From Bifidobacterium actinocoloniiforme DSM 22766 (GTDB lineage Bacteria; Actinomycetota; Actinomycetes; Actinomycetales; Bifidobacteriaceae): DNA of 64,000 nucleotides. The stretch is taken from contig NZ_CP011786.1 of assembly GCF_001263395.1 (NCBI RefSeq), forward strand, positions 1,736,001 to 1,800,000. The letters are read 5' to 3'. This document shows positions 29,401 through 36,634 of this stretch, piece after piece. The notes beneath the pieces are model-generated. The model did not search any database. It was not told the origin of the DNA and saw only the letters and a program-made list of their open reading frames with translations. Each line of letters starts with the position of its first letter. The stretch's first letter is position 1. A program made the position numbers and the translations under genes.

Positions 29401-29815
29401 AGCCTGCGCTGATTTGGGTGAAGCGCACGCCGGCTGGCGCGTGCACTCGCGTGGGCGTGCTGTGGGTGCTGCGGTCGGTGGCGGTGTCGTCGCCTAACTG
29501 GCCAACGAGGTTGCCTCCCCATGCGTAGGTGTTGCCGTCCGAGCCGATGGCCAGGTTATGCCAGCAGCCTGCGCTGATTCGGGTGAAGCGCAGGTTGGTT
29601 GGCGGGGCTGGTGGTGTGAGTGTGGCGGTGGCGTCTTGGTTGGCGGGGCCTTTGGTGGGGGTGAGGGTGAAGCCGTTCACGGTTTGCGAGGCGGGGGCTC
29701 CTGATCGGGTCAGGTGGTTGGGTTCAGCGTGGGCGGGCCGGGCCGCCGCGTTGCCCCCCAGGAGGATCATGGCCAGGGCCGCGAATGCGGCGCTGGCGGC
29801 GCGGAAACGACTCAT
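26474..29815 (-). CDS. LPxAG-anchored RCC1-propeller surface protein (in frame)
   Basis: A 1113-residue wall-anchored protein, intact. Its signal peptide MSRFRAASAAFAALAMILLG ends near PAHAEP, and ATG 29815 has a GGAGGGGG site. An IPT/TIG-like entry (TPTKGPANQDATATLTPP, about 52-69) leads to seven RCC1 blades of ~52 residues (about 77-442), then NVTFGGAS and further strands of the Ig-like domain to ~510, a Flg_new/InlB-type repeat (HWFDGWAKPDG, about 512-586), a second entry (TPTRGPDTGGTTV), seven more blades of 52-56 residues, a closing Ig-like part, and LPKAG at 1061 with a hydrophobic segment and a His/Lys/Arg tail. RCC1 proteins form seven-bladed propellers, so each block should make one whole propeller. 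Ligand unknown; host attachment is only a guess. No sortase gene is in the window. Confidence 0.85.
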   Translation of the reverse strand: MSRFRAASAAFAALAMILLGGNAAARPAHAEPNHLTRSGAPASQTVNGFTLTPTKGPANQDATATLTPPAPPTNLRFTRISAGCWHNLAIGSDGNTYAWGGNLVGQLGDDTATDRSTHSTPTRVHAPAGVRFTQISAGYEYSLAIGSDGNTYAWGSNDSGQLGDETGGDSSKPVRVHAPTGVTFTQISAGNDHSLAIGSDGNTYAWGSNSYGKLGDETPSDSSKPVRVHAPAGVRFTQISAGNWHSLAIGSDGNTYAWGSNVFRQLGDETGSDSNKPVRVHTPAGARFTQISAGYYHSLAIGSDGNTYAWGYNTYGQLGDETGSDSNKPVRVHTPAGARFTQISAGFYHSLAIGSDGNTYAWGNNMLSQLGDETTSNSSKPVLVHAPAGARFTQISAAYYDSLALDSDGHAYSWGYNEYGKLGDGTTNPHSKPATMLTPRYVIDNVTFGGASVASKTVNATTGARDMHVPQHTPGAVDVTVAYHLDGLDVNGRVASPNYQSGTVTLNYTYATAYTVSFQLGDAAGHTTSQAPASQYSYPDDPRPITYPEPDPAWAGHWFDGWAKPDGSLWNFNTPVTSNMTLTAKWRTPQFTMTPTRGPDTGGTTVHITPPDPPRPLRFTQVSASTYHSLAIGTDGNTYAWGYNFNGQLGDGTTNDSSAPVRVNTPPGVRFTSVSAGNYHSLAISSDGHAYSWGRNSNGQLGDGGSSDRNTPAPVHAPASGNPANTWKTISAGYYHSLAIATDGHAYSWGRNSNGQLGDGGSSDRNTPAPVHAPDSGNPANTWKTISAGNYHSLAIATDGHAYSWGWNRNGQLGDGGSSDRNTPAPVHAPDSGNPANTWKTISAGSNHSLAIATDGHAYSWGWNRNGQLGDGGSSDRNTPAPVHAPASGNPTDTWTAISAGGWHSLAISGDGHAYSWGWNSNGQLGDGGSSDRNTPAPASPAADGTATWTAISAGGWHSLAIATDGHAYSWGANGYGQLGDTTTTERHTPTPTTRAITITGTTFEPTNAPTPTWNPTTHTWDTTSPTHPEGQATVTIHWTLDGATQPDYTLTYDYTHYYTLPKAGGAPTQQLAGATLLTLTTLTALTLTSHHITRKHHHTHQPTTTTTTTSGR
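27013..27852 (-). repeat. Tandem 168-bp repeats encoding RCC1 blades of the second propeller
   Basis: The same anchor sequence recurs at 27013, 27181, 27349, 27517 and 27685, an exact 168-bp period (56 codons). Units are nearly identical in DNA, differing mainly at the positions that vary between blades. Confidence 0.9.
28539..29474 (-). repeat. Tandem 156-bp repeats encoding RCC1 blades of the first propeller
   Basis: An anchor around GTTTCGTCGCCCAGCTGG recurs every 156 bases (28695, 28851, 29007, 29163, 29319). The boundaries of the array are approximate. Confidence 0.85.
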
Positions 29816-29838
29816 TGCCCCCTCCAAAACAGGCTGGC

Positions 29839-29866
29839 GGAAGAGCGCACAGATGCGCGCTCTTCC
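29839..29866 (-). promoter_or_regulatory. Leader hairpin before the second RCC1 surface-protein gene
   Basis: Perfect 10-bp arms (GGAAGAGCGC with GCGCTCTTCC) and an 8-base loop end 24 bases before ATG 29815. It may be a regulatory stem or attenuator; a TGTTTT follows it on the minus strand. Confidence 0.45.
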
Positions 29867-29991
29867 ATGAAAAAGTGTGTTGTTGGTATTCGGGTGGTGC
29901 GCGGCAGAACAAAACTCTCCAGCCAGTTCAGGGCAGCAAAACCCATTTTCTGATTATTAAGTTTAGCACAACTGTGGCGGGTTGAGGCAAA

Positions 29992-30014
29992 GTGGCGGTG
30001 GCGTCTTGGTTGGC
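29992..30014 (-). repeat. Remnant matching the N-terminal codons of the RCC1 surface protein
   Basis: These 23 bases are identical to 29622-29644, which encode the ANQDATAT segment of the IPT/TIG-like entry. No frame continues from this copy. Confidence 0.6.
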
Positions 30015-30364
30015 ATGCCCGCTGGTGGGGTGGACGGCGCCTGCCTGCCGCTGCCCCTGAACATGATGGGCACGATGATGGGGTTCTCGGCCTCAAGCAA
30101 GTTTACGCCCCGTCAGATCCAAGGAGCGCAGCAAGCCGTCCTGCACCGTTGCTCCAGGCTCAATAGCTGCGGGAATTACGCGCTGCGGGAGTCGGTGTAG
30201 TCGTGGGTGAGGAGCGAAGCGCCTGATGCGCTCCGGGGCATGTCCGAGAACATGATTGGCTGCGTTACTTATCGCTTTGTGTGTTAAAAAGGTGACTTGA
30301 AGAGTCCTTATGAATCGAATATTTGATGTTACAGTAGAATATATGGATAAATAAGCTCAATATA

Positions 30365-30390
30365 GAGCATAATTATAGTGCTCCTATAAT
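30365..30390 (+). promoter_or_regulatory. AT-rich promoter region of the fic gene
   Basis: A consensus -10 box TATAAT (30385-30390) lies 27 bases before the start codon, and an inverted repeat GAGCA/TGCTC (30365-30369 and 30379-30383) sits directly upstream. I do not see a good -35 box, so the repeat may bind an activator or repressor. Confidence 0.4.
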
Positions 30391-30417
30391 TAGTGGAATG
30401 GGTAGAGAGGTGAGACT

Positions 30418-31680
30418 ATGGCGGATGCTTACAGGTCATTGGCGAGGGAGTACCACGCCGATAGGTCGGCGAATATCCTGTCGAATCACAAAGAGCTCGA
30501 GCGCCAGCGGTTGGAGTCCACCTCCTCCTTCCGTACGGGCATAGAAACGAGCTTTGGTGAGCTCTTCGTGGCCATGTCGCGCGATTTGGTGCTCAAGCTT
30601 GAGGACGTTCTGACGACAGACAAGCGGATCGCCTTGATGTGGAAGGACGCCTATCCCGAGTTCCGCGACTCGTACATAGAGGAGGCAATTTCCGACGAGC
30701 TGCTGAACACCAACCTGATGGAGGGGGTGCGCAGCACCCGCAAAGAGACCAAAGCCGCGGTGGAGGCCATCTACGGCGCCCGTAAGGGTTCCGCGACCCC
30801 GCGGTTCGGCGAGTTCGCCAGGCTCTACAAGGAGCTGGTGAACAGCGCCGATACCGATTCCCGCACTGACCGCACGAAGATGCCGAAGGACTTGGCTGAT
30901 ATTCGCCGGGTCTACGACGCCATCGCCCTTGACGGGGTGCCCGATGCGGACAAACCCGACGGAGAGCTCTTTCGCAAAGGAAGCGTCGAGATAGAGGGGC
31001 CCCGGGGTGTGGAGCATGCAGGCGTGTCCGGCGAGGTCAATATCGGCGCGATGCTGATGCAAATGCTGGGACTGGTCTTTTCGCGCGAGATTCCGCACAT
31101 ACCGGCAGTCATCATGTCCCACTTCCTCTTTGAGTACATCCACCCCTTCTATGACGGCAATGGGCGGACAGGCCGCTACCTGCTGTCCCTGTACCTCAAC
31201 GAGGATTTGTCCTTGCCTGTCGTGCTCTCTCTGTCGCGGGTCATGGCGGAGCACAGAAGCGAGTACTACCAGGCGTTTCGCGAAGCCCAGGATAAGTTGA
31301 ACTGCGGCGAGCTCACCCAGTTCGTAATCACCTTCCTCGGGTTCATCCAAGAAGCCCAGGATGATTTCATGAAGGCCTTTGGCAGGCAGCTTGAAGAGAG
31401 GACCCAGATTTCCCCCCTGTGCGAAAGTATCGGGAGGGAGAGGGGCTTGACGGGTCCGGCCACCCGCATCCTTGAGAGCGTCTTCAGGGAGGCGGTTCTG
31501 GGCACGCGCAAGGGTGTCGGCTTAGGCGATTTGTCTCAGGAGCTCGGGCGCAGCAAGCAGAGCGTCAGAATCCATGTCGGCGAGCTCCTGGAAAAGGGGC
31601 TCGCCGTGTACACCAAGCGCAGGCCTTTGATGATAACGGTTTCACACGCCGCCCTGGGCCGCTTTTACGCGCAAGGCTAG
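30418..31680 (+). CDS. Fic-family protein (putative AMP transferase)
   Basis: A 420-residue Fic protein. The core motif [12 protein letters not shown] (His242 to Arg253) matches the HxFx(D/E)GNGRxxR site that transfers AMP from ATP to a protein hydroxyl. TNLMEG (about 98-103) fits the (S/T)xxxE(G/N) inhibitory helix placed before the Fic domain, so this would be a self-inhibited class II protein. The last ~60 residues look like a winged helix ([18 protein letters not shown]), suggesting DNA binding. Its upstream DNA is much more AT-rich than the surroundings, hinting at transfer. An AGAGAGGTGAG site precedes the ATG. The target is unknown. Its stop overlaps that of mscS. Confidence 0.9.
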   Translation: MADAYRSLAREYHADRSANILSNHKELERQRLESTSSFRTGIETSFGELFVAMSRDLVLKLEDVLTTDKRIALMWKDAYPEFRDSYIEEAISDELLNTNLMEGVRSTRKETKAAVEAIYGARKGSATPRFGEFARLYKELVNSADTDSRTDRTKMPKDLADIRRVYDAIALDGVPDADKPDGELFRKGSVEIEGPRGVEHAGVSGEVNIGAMLMQMLGLVFSREIPHIPAVIMSHFLFEYIHPFYDGNGRTGRYLLSLYLNEDLSLPVVLSLSRVMAEHRSEYYQAFREAQDKLNCGELTQFVITFLGFIQEAQDDFMKAFGRQLEERTQISPLCESIGRERGLTGPATRILESVFREAVLGTRKGVGLGDLSQELGRSKQSVRIHVGELLEKGLAVYTKRRPLMITVSHAALGRFYAQG

Positions 31681-32492
31681 TCGGCGCTGTCTTGGACCAG
31701 GTAGGGCTGGTTGGAGAGGGCTCGGGTGGCGGCGTCCTGCATGTCGCTGGCGGCTACGCCCGGTTTGGCGAACATGACCACCTGGCCCGTCGCCCCGTAC
31801 GGGGAGAAGCCCTGGAACTGGACGACGGGCGGCTTGCCGGGCAGCATCATGGCGCTGGTGGCGGTCTCGACCCGTTGGGCGATTGACTGGGCGCAACGGT
31901 CCAGGTCCTGGCCGCCGCGCACCGTGAAGGAGACCGTGGCCGCTGATTCGCTCAGGGGCGGGATCTTCTCCAGGGCGGTGGTGTTGAGCACCGAATTGGG
32001 AATCCACATCTGGTTGCCGGTGCGATCGGCCACGATCGTGTGCCGCCAGGTGATGTCTTCCACCGTGCCGGTGATGCCCTGGATGGAGATGATGTCGCCA
32101 GGCTGAATCACCTTGCTGAGCATCAGGCCGAAGCCGCCCACGATGTTCGCGATCGTGTCCTTCAAGCCCAGCGACAGGGCCAAACCGGAGACGCCAAGGG
32201 CCGTGGCCACCGTCGTCGGATTGATGCCGAAGACCGGCTGCAACACGCAGGCCGCCGCGAAAATCCAGATGACCGCCTTGACGATGTTGACGAAAATCGA
32301 CGCCGATGGGATGACCGTGTGCTCCAAGGTGCGCTTCATGACCACCGAGACGCAGCGGGAGGCCAGGGCTGCGCAGATGATGACGATGGCCAGCAGGACG
32401 ATGTGCCCGAAGTTGCGCTCCAGCCAGGTCTGCGCCAGGTTAGCGGTCTGTTCGGCCTTCTGCTCGGCGCCCGCCGCCAGCAACCAGTTCAT
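31677..32492 (-). CDS. Small-conductance mechanosensitive channel (MscS family)
   Basis: A 271-residue MscS-type channel that lets solutes out when the membrane is stretched by osmotic downshock. An N-terminal hydrophobic segment ([11 protein letters not shown]-like) leads to the pore region, and the conserved [23 protein letters not shown] stretch covers TM3. A soluble beta domain and cytoplasmic tail follow. ATG 32492 has an AGGGGGAA site; 30 upstream codons in the open frame belong to the previous gene. The start overlaps the GNAT gene's stop as ATGA, so the two are likely translated together. Confidence 0.92.
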   Translation of the reverse strand: MNWLLAAGAEQKAEQTANLAQTWLERNFGHIVLLAIVIICAALASRCVSVVMKRTLEHTVIPSASIFVNIVKAVIWIFAAACVLQPVFGINPTTVATALGVSGLALSLGLKDTIANIVGGFGLMLSKVIQPGDIISIQGITGTVEDITWRHTIVADRTGNQMWIPNSVLNTTALEKIPPLSESAATVSFTVRGGQDLDRCAQSIAQRVETATSAMMLPGKPPVVQFQGFSPYGATGQVVMFAKPGVAASDMQDAATRALSNQPYLVQDSAD

Positions 32493-33046
32493 GCCAATTC
32501 CCCCTGCCCTCGCCCTGGTTCTTGCCCTTGCCTGTGCTCGGCCCGCCCGGCGCTCCCGCCGCCCAGGCGCTTGCTCATCCACATGTGCGGGCAGCCTTCG
32601 TCCAAATCGCGCAAGCCGGTCGGCTCATAGCCGAGACTGCGGTAGAAACCCTCCGCCTGCTCCTGGGCGTGGAGGAGCACCCGCTCGCCCCCGTGCCCGG
32701 TGATCGCGGCTTCGGCCGCGGTCAGCAGGGCCGCGCCCACATGGTTGCCACGGTGGTCTTTGAGCACGGCGAGGCGGCCTATGGTGTACTGCCTTGAGCG
32801 TCCGCCGGCGTCGAACCGGCCCTGCGGGTCGCTGGGGAAGAACCGGCAGGTGGCGATGGCCTCCCGCCTGGCGGGGTCGCCCTGTTCGCCGCCCGCGAGT
32901 CCGTCTGCATCGGCGAAGGCCAGCATGTGGGTGCTCAGGTCGTCGAGCGCGTCGAATTCGTCGTGGAAGCCCTGCTCTCGCATGAAGACGAGCTCGCGGA
33001 TGCGGCGGGCCTGGTCCGGCAGCCTTCGGTAGGTCTGCGTGCGCAT
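32489..33046 (-). CDS. GNAT-family N-acetyltransferase
   Basis: A 185-residue acetyltransferase with the acetyl-CoA fold visible as IGRLAVLKDHRGNHVGAALL (motif A, RxxGxG/A-like) and the C-terminal YRSLGYEPTG. The shape and order resemble ElaA-like GNAT proteins. Substrate unknown. The last ~20 residues are Gly/Gln/Arg-rich and may be a translation artefact of overlap pressure. It precedes mscS with an ATGA overlap. ATG 33046 follows GAAAGAAG. Confidence 0.82.
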   Translation of the reverse strand: MRTQTYRRLPDQARRIRELVFMREQGFHDEFDALDDLSTHMLAFADADGLAGGEQGDPARREAIATCRFFPSDPQGRFDAGGRSRQYTIGRLAVLKDHRGNHVGAALLTAAEAAITGHGGERVLLHAQEQAEGFYRSLGYEPTGLRDLDEGCPHMWMSKRLGGGSAGRAEHRQGQEPGRGQGELA

Positions 33047-33235
33047 GTCGGTCTTCTTTCGGGTGGGAGCGTGCCTGTTCTGCCATTCTAATCTGAACCG
33101 CACCATCAGGCATGAAAGCCTCCTGGGCGCAGGCTGGACGCTTCCGCGTCAGCGCTCGCGGCTTTGCCCGCTGCGCTGGCCAAGGTGACCGATAAGGTGA
33201 TGCATGACGATTGTCGACTACTCGAAGGGGCGCTC

Positions 33236-33904
33236 ATGGCAGCCGATACGATGAACCAAGCCAACCAGCGGGACGCGCGCGGAGAGCGCGAGCGGATGCT
33301 GGCCGGGGAGCCCTACAACGCCGCTGACCCCGGACTGTCCGCCATGCGCGCCAAGGCCCACGAGCTCTGCCGGCGCTACAACGCGCTGTCTGAGGCCGCC
33401 AGCCAGGAGCGCGAGGCCATCATGAAGGAACTGGTGGGCGGCATAGGCGCGGACAGCGAGATCCTGGGGCCGGTCTTCTTTGACTACGGCGTATTCACGA
33501 CCATAGGGGAGCGGGTCTTCGCCAACTTCAACTTCAGCGTGCTGGACGTGTGCCCGGTCACGATCGGCAGCAACGTGATGTTCGGGCCGAACGTCTCCCT
33601 GATGACGCCCCTGCACCCCCTGTGCTGGGAGGACCGAAACCTGCGTGAGGCCGAGTCCGGCGAGCTCTTCGACTACGAGTACGGCGCCCCCATCACAATC
33701 GGATCCAACTGCTGGCTGGCCGCGAATGTGACTGTGACCGGCGGCGTCACGATTGGCGAAGGCTCCGTCATCGGCGCCGGCTCGGTCGTCACCCACGACA
33801 TCCCGCCCCACTCCCTGGCCTATGGCACCCCCTGCCGTGTCGCCCGCCAGCTGACTGAGGCGGACCGTATGGCCCTCCCCACCCGGTTCCCCGAGCGCTC
33901 CTAG
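33236..33904 (+). CDS. Sugar O-acetyltransferase (maltose acetyltransferase type)
   Basis: A 222-residue left-handed beta-helix acetyltransferase. An N-terminal Mac domain ([16 protein letters not shown]) is followed by hexapeptide repeats ([42 protein letters not shown]). Such enzymes move acetyl groups from acetyl-CoA to sugar hydroxyls. Several starts are possible; ATG 33236 follows GAAGGGG. It stands before the marR operator and is divergent from the GNAT gene. Confidence 0.88.
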   Translation: MAADTMNQANQRDARGERERMLAGEPYNAADPGLSAMRAKAHELCRRYNALSEAASQEREAIMKELVGGIGADSEILGPVFFDYGVFTTIGERVFANFNFSVLDVCPVTIGSNVMFGPNVSLMTPLHPLCWEDRNLREAESGELFDYEYGAPITIGSNCWLAANVTVTGGVTIGEGSVIGAGSVVTHDIPPHSLAYGTPCRVARQLTEADRMALPTRFPERS

Positions 33905-33991
33905 TCGCACGGCTTCGTTTCCGCCGCTCGCATTGGAAAGCGTGGGGGCGTAGTGACCTGCGAATCGCACTATGTGTAGAGTGTGTGTAAT

Positions 33992-34030
33992 AGTATCTTC
34001 TACCCAAAATAGTTTTGGGTAGAAGATACT
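33992..34030 (+). promoter_or_regulatory. Perfect 39-base palindrome, probable MarR operator
   Basis: AGTATCTTCTACCCAAAA (33992-34009) and its exact complement (34013-34030) flank a 3-base centre TAG. It lies 76 bases before the MarR start codon and probably overlaps its promoter. A terminator role for the acetyltransferase gene is possible but there is no T run. Confidence 0.65.
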
Positions 34031-34106
34031 CTGTATGGGAGCGGGCGGCCAAATTGGTCGGTCCAGCGGCTGGTACCGGCAGGCGCCAGGGTCAGGAGGC
34101 GAACTG

Positions 34107-34571
34107 ATGTCCTATGCCGAGGAAGCCTTCGATGAGCTCTCGCGCCTGGTCATGGAGCACCGGGCCGTCGTGCCGGAGAAGGTGGACCGGTCCATCCGTG
34201 GGGAAGCCGTCATCTTGCGGGCCTTGGAGAAGTTCGGGAGACTGACGCCTTCGCAACTGTGTAAAGTCGCCCGGCTCAGCTCGGGGCGGGTCTCCTCGCT
34301 CTTGCGCTCGCTGGAGGGCAAGGGCTGCGTCAGCCGGACTGCCGACGACGAGGACCGCCGCAACGTGCATGTCTCAATCACCGAGGTCGGCAGGGAGCGT
34401 AACCGTCAGGCCTACGGCATGATGAGACGAGACATATGCTGGGTTTTTGGGCAGATGGGACAGGCGCAAGCCAGCGAGTTCCTGAGGTTGTGCGCCCTCT
34501 TCGACAGGTATGTGGCTGAGCGCTGCGAAAGCCGCATAAGCCAAGCCGGCCGGAGGCGGCCTGTGCCCTGA
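34107..34571 (+). CDS. MarR-family transcriptional regulator
   Basis: A 154-residue winged-helix repressor. The DNA-binding helices are in LTPSQLCKVARLSSGRVSSLL, and the wing segment VSRTADDEDRRNVHVSIT (DxRxxxx-like) is typical of MarR proteins. MarR proteins are usually relieved by phenolic or drug-like ligands and often regulate nearby exporters. The two ABC genes downstream fit that pattern. An AGGAGG site precedes ATG 34107. The large palindrome upstream is its likely binding site. Confidence 0.9.
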   Translation: MSYAEEAFDELSRLVMEHRAVVPEKVDRSIRGEAVILRALEKFGRLTPSQLCKVARLSSGRVSSLLRSLEGKGCVSRTADDEDRRNVHVSITEVGRERNRQAYGMMRRDICWVFGQMGQAQASEFLRLCALFDRYVAERCESRISQAGRRRPVP

Positions 34572-34642
34572 TGGGCGGACGTAAGCAGGGCCTTGCGCCC
34601 CAAGCCGTCGCACCTTTTTCGTGACAACAAAACCCGGGGTCC

Positions 34643-34695
34643 TTGACCCCACCTATGAGAAGACGTACTGCCAACAGTTGGTCGAACCGGTTCGA
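34643..34695 (+). promoter_or_regulatory. Possible promoter and operator of the ABC exporter genes
   Basis: TTGACC (34643-34648) and TACTGC (34666-34671) are 17 bases apart, a weak sigma-70-like pair. The 14-bp palindrome TCGAACCGGTTCGA (34682-34695) lies at the expected transcription start, where a repressor could act. Confidence 0.4.
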
Positions 34696-34779
34696 GTCCT
34701 GTTCGCGCGGGGCGACGAGCGGGCTGACGCGGCGCAGGCGACCAGTAAGTGGACGCTTAGATAAGCAGAAAGAAGCAGC

Positions 34780-36549
34780 ATGATACGAATCTGTCGATAC
34801 CTGTCCAAGGCGGAGCTGGGCCAGCTGGTCCTGGTGGTCGGCTTCATCGTGGCCCAGGTCTGGCTGGACCTGAAGCTGCCGGACTATATGGCCGACATCA
34901 CCCGCCAAGTCGAGACTCCGGGAAGCCAGATGAGCGAGATTTGGAAGTCCGGAGGCAAGATGCTCCTGGTCTCGCTGCTCTCCCTGGTGTGCGCGGTATT
35001 GACCTCCTACTTCGCTGTGCGCGTGGCCTCCTCCTTCTCCCAGCGCTTGCGCTCGCTGGAGTTCGCCAAGGTGGAGTCCTTCTCCACAGCCGAGATGGGC
35101 CGTTTCTCCACCGCCTCGCTGATCACGCGCTCCACCAACGACGTGACCCAGGTGCAGATGTTCATCACCATGGGTCTGATGATGCTGATCAAGGCGCCGA
35201 TCATGGCCGTGTGGGCGGTCTGCAAGATCGCGGGCAAGGGCTATGAGTGGACTATGGCCACCGGCATCTCCGTGGTCATCCTGCTGGTCGTCGTCGGGCT
35301 GCTGATGGTCTTCGTCATGCCTAGGTTCAAGCGGATGCAGTCCCTGACCGACAACATCAACCAGGTGGCCCGCGAGAACCTGACCGGCCTGAAAGTCGTG
35401 CGCGCCTACAACGCGGAGGACTACCAAGAGGATAAGTTCACCCGGGCCAACGACGAGCTGACCGGCACCCAGCTTTCCACCACACGCGCCATGAGCATCA
35501 TGATGCCGGTGATGAACACGATCATGAACGGGCTGATGCTGGCGGTCTACTGGATCGGCGCCTACCTGATCAACGCCGCCGGAATGATGGACCGTATCAC
35601 CCTGTTCGGCAACATGGTGGTCTTCTCCTCCTACGCGGTGCAGGTCATCATGTCCTTCCTGCTGATGAGCATGGTCTTCGTCCTGTGGCCTAGGGCCGAC
35701 GTCTCCGCCCACCGCATCATGGAGGTCCTGGACACCAGGCCCTCGATCGCCGACGGCCAGCAGGCCTCCGGCAAGCCGGGCGAGCGCGGGCAGGTGACCT
35801 TCCGCGACGTGTCCTTCACCTATCCGGGAGCCTCGGCCCCCATCCTGGAGCACGTGGACTTCTCGGTGGGGCAGGGGCGGACCGTGGCCTTCATCGGCTC
35901 CACCGGCTCAGGCAAATCCACCCTGGTTAACCTGGTGCCCCGCTTCGCCGACGTCTCCAGCGGGCAGGTCCTGGTCGACGGAGTGGATGTGCGCGACTAC
36001 CAGGTCAAGGCCCTGCGCGACAAGATCGGCTACGTGCCCCAGCAGTCCTTCATGTTCCGCGGCACCGTCGAGTCCAACGTGGCTTACGGCGACCAGGCCG
36101 ACGGCGTGAGCGAGCAGGAGAAGCTGGAGCGGGTCAAGCAGGCCGTGGGTGTGGCCCAGGCCGAGGAGTTCGTCTCGGGCATGCCCGACACCTACCGGTC
36201 GGCCATCTCGCAAGGGGGCTCCAATGTCTCCGGCGGGCAGAAGCAGCGCCTCTCGATAGCCCGGGCCGTGTGGCGCAAGCCGGAGATCCTGATCTTCGAC
36301 GACTCCTTCTCCGCTCTGGACTTCAAGACCGACCGCCAGGTGCGCGACGCCCTGAAGGACCAGATGAAGGGGGCCACGATGATGATCGTGGCCCAGCGCA
36401 TCGGCACGATCATGGACGCCGACCAAATCCTGGTCCTGGACCAGGGCAGGGTGGTGGGCAAGGGCACCCACCAGGAGCTCCTGAAGACCTGCCCGGTCTA
36501 CCAGCAGATCGCCAAGAGCCAGCTGACCGAAAAGGAGCTGGCCGCATGA
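34780..36549 (+). CDS. ABC exporter half-transporter, degenerate-site partner
   Basis: A 589-residue fused membrane/ATPase subunit. Six membrane helices cover about residues 1-310. The ATPase domain has Walker A GSTGSGKST, signature SGGQKQRLSIARA and Walker B IFDDS. Asp in place of the catalytic Glu after Walker B indicates that one of the two ATP sites is inactive, as in heterodimeric exporters such as BmrC/BmrD and TM287/288. The partner is the next gene, 85 bases on. The MarR gene upstream suggests multidrug or peptide export; substrate unknown. Confidence 0.9.
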   Translation: MIRICRYLSKAELGQLVLVVGFIVAQVWLDLKLPDYMADITRQVETPGSQMSEIWKSGGKMLLVSLLSLVCAVLTSYFAVRVASSFSQRLRSLEFAKVESFSTAEMGRFSTASLITRSTNDVTQVQMFITMGLMMLIKAPIMAVWAVCKIAGKGYEWTMATGISVVILLVVVGLLMVFVMPRFKRMQSLTDNINQVARENLTGLKVVRAYNAEDYQEDKFTRANDELTGTQLSTTRAMSIMMPVMNTIMNGLMLAVYWIGAYLINAAGMMDRITLFGNMVVFSSYAVQVIMSFLLMSMVFVLWPRADVSAHRIMEVLDTRPSIADGQQASGKPGERGQVTFRDVSFTYPGASAPILEHVDFSVGQGRTVAFIGSTGSGKSTLVNLVPRFADVSSGQVLVDGVDVRDYQVKALRDKIGYVPQQSFMFRGTVESNVAYGDQADGVSEQEKLERVKQAVGVAQAEEFVSGMPDTYRSAISQGGSNVSGGQKQRLSIARAVWRKPEILIFDDSFSALDFKTDRQVRDALKDQMKGATMMIVAQRIGTIMDADQILVLDQGRVVGKGTHQELLKTCPVYQQIAKSQLTEKELAA

Positions 36550-36634
36550 TCCGGTCCTTACAGGGCCTTGGCGCCCCGGCGGCCGGAGCCGCGGTAGTTG
36601 CAGAGTTCGCTATGGCGAGGAGTTTGAGGACACG

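Larger units (their letters stand above)
29816..30417. other. Intergenic region with RCC1-gene remnants and the Fic promoter
   Basis: About 600 bases without a convincing gene. It has the leader of the upstream surface-protein gene with a hairpin, two short pieces resembling parts of that gene (29992-30014 and 30194-30212), and an AT-rich stretch (about 30280-30417) before fic. Short frames here have no recognisable product. Confidence 0.7.

Noticed and set aside
26423-29497. A 1024-codon open frame on the plus strand across the surface-protein gene
   Set aside because: It runs antisense to the 1113-residue RCC1 protein, is made of Gly/Val/Ala repeats that mirror the codon pattern of the repeats, and has no ribosome-binding site or known domain.
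34672-34705. A T-loop-like sequence GGTTCGAGTCC suggesting a tRNA
   Set aside because: The T stem has a mismatch, no anticodon arm can be drawn, and the bases are part of a simple palindrome.
34378-35853. A 491-codon minus-strand frame opposite marR and the first ABC gene
   Set aside because: It is antisense to two well-supported genes and is His/Asp/Gln-rich without a domain.
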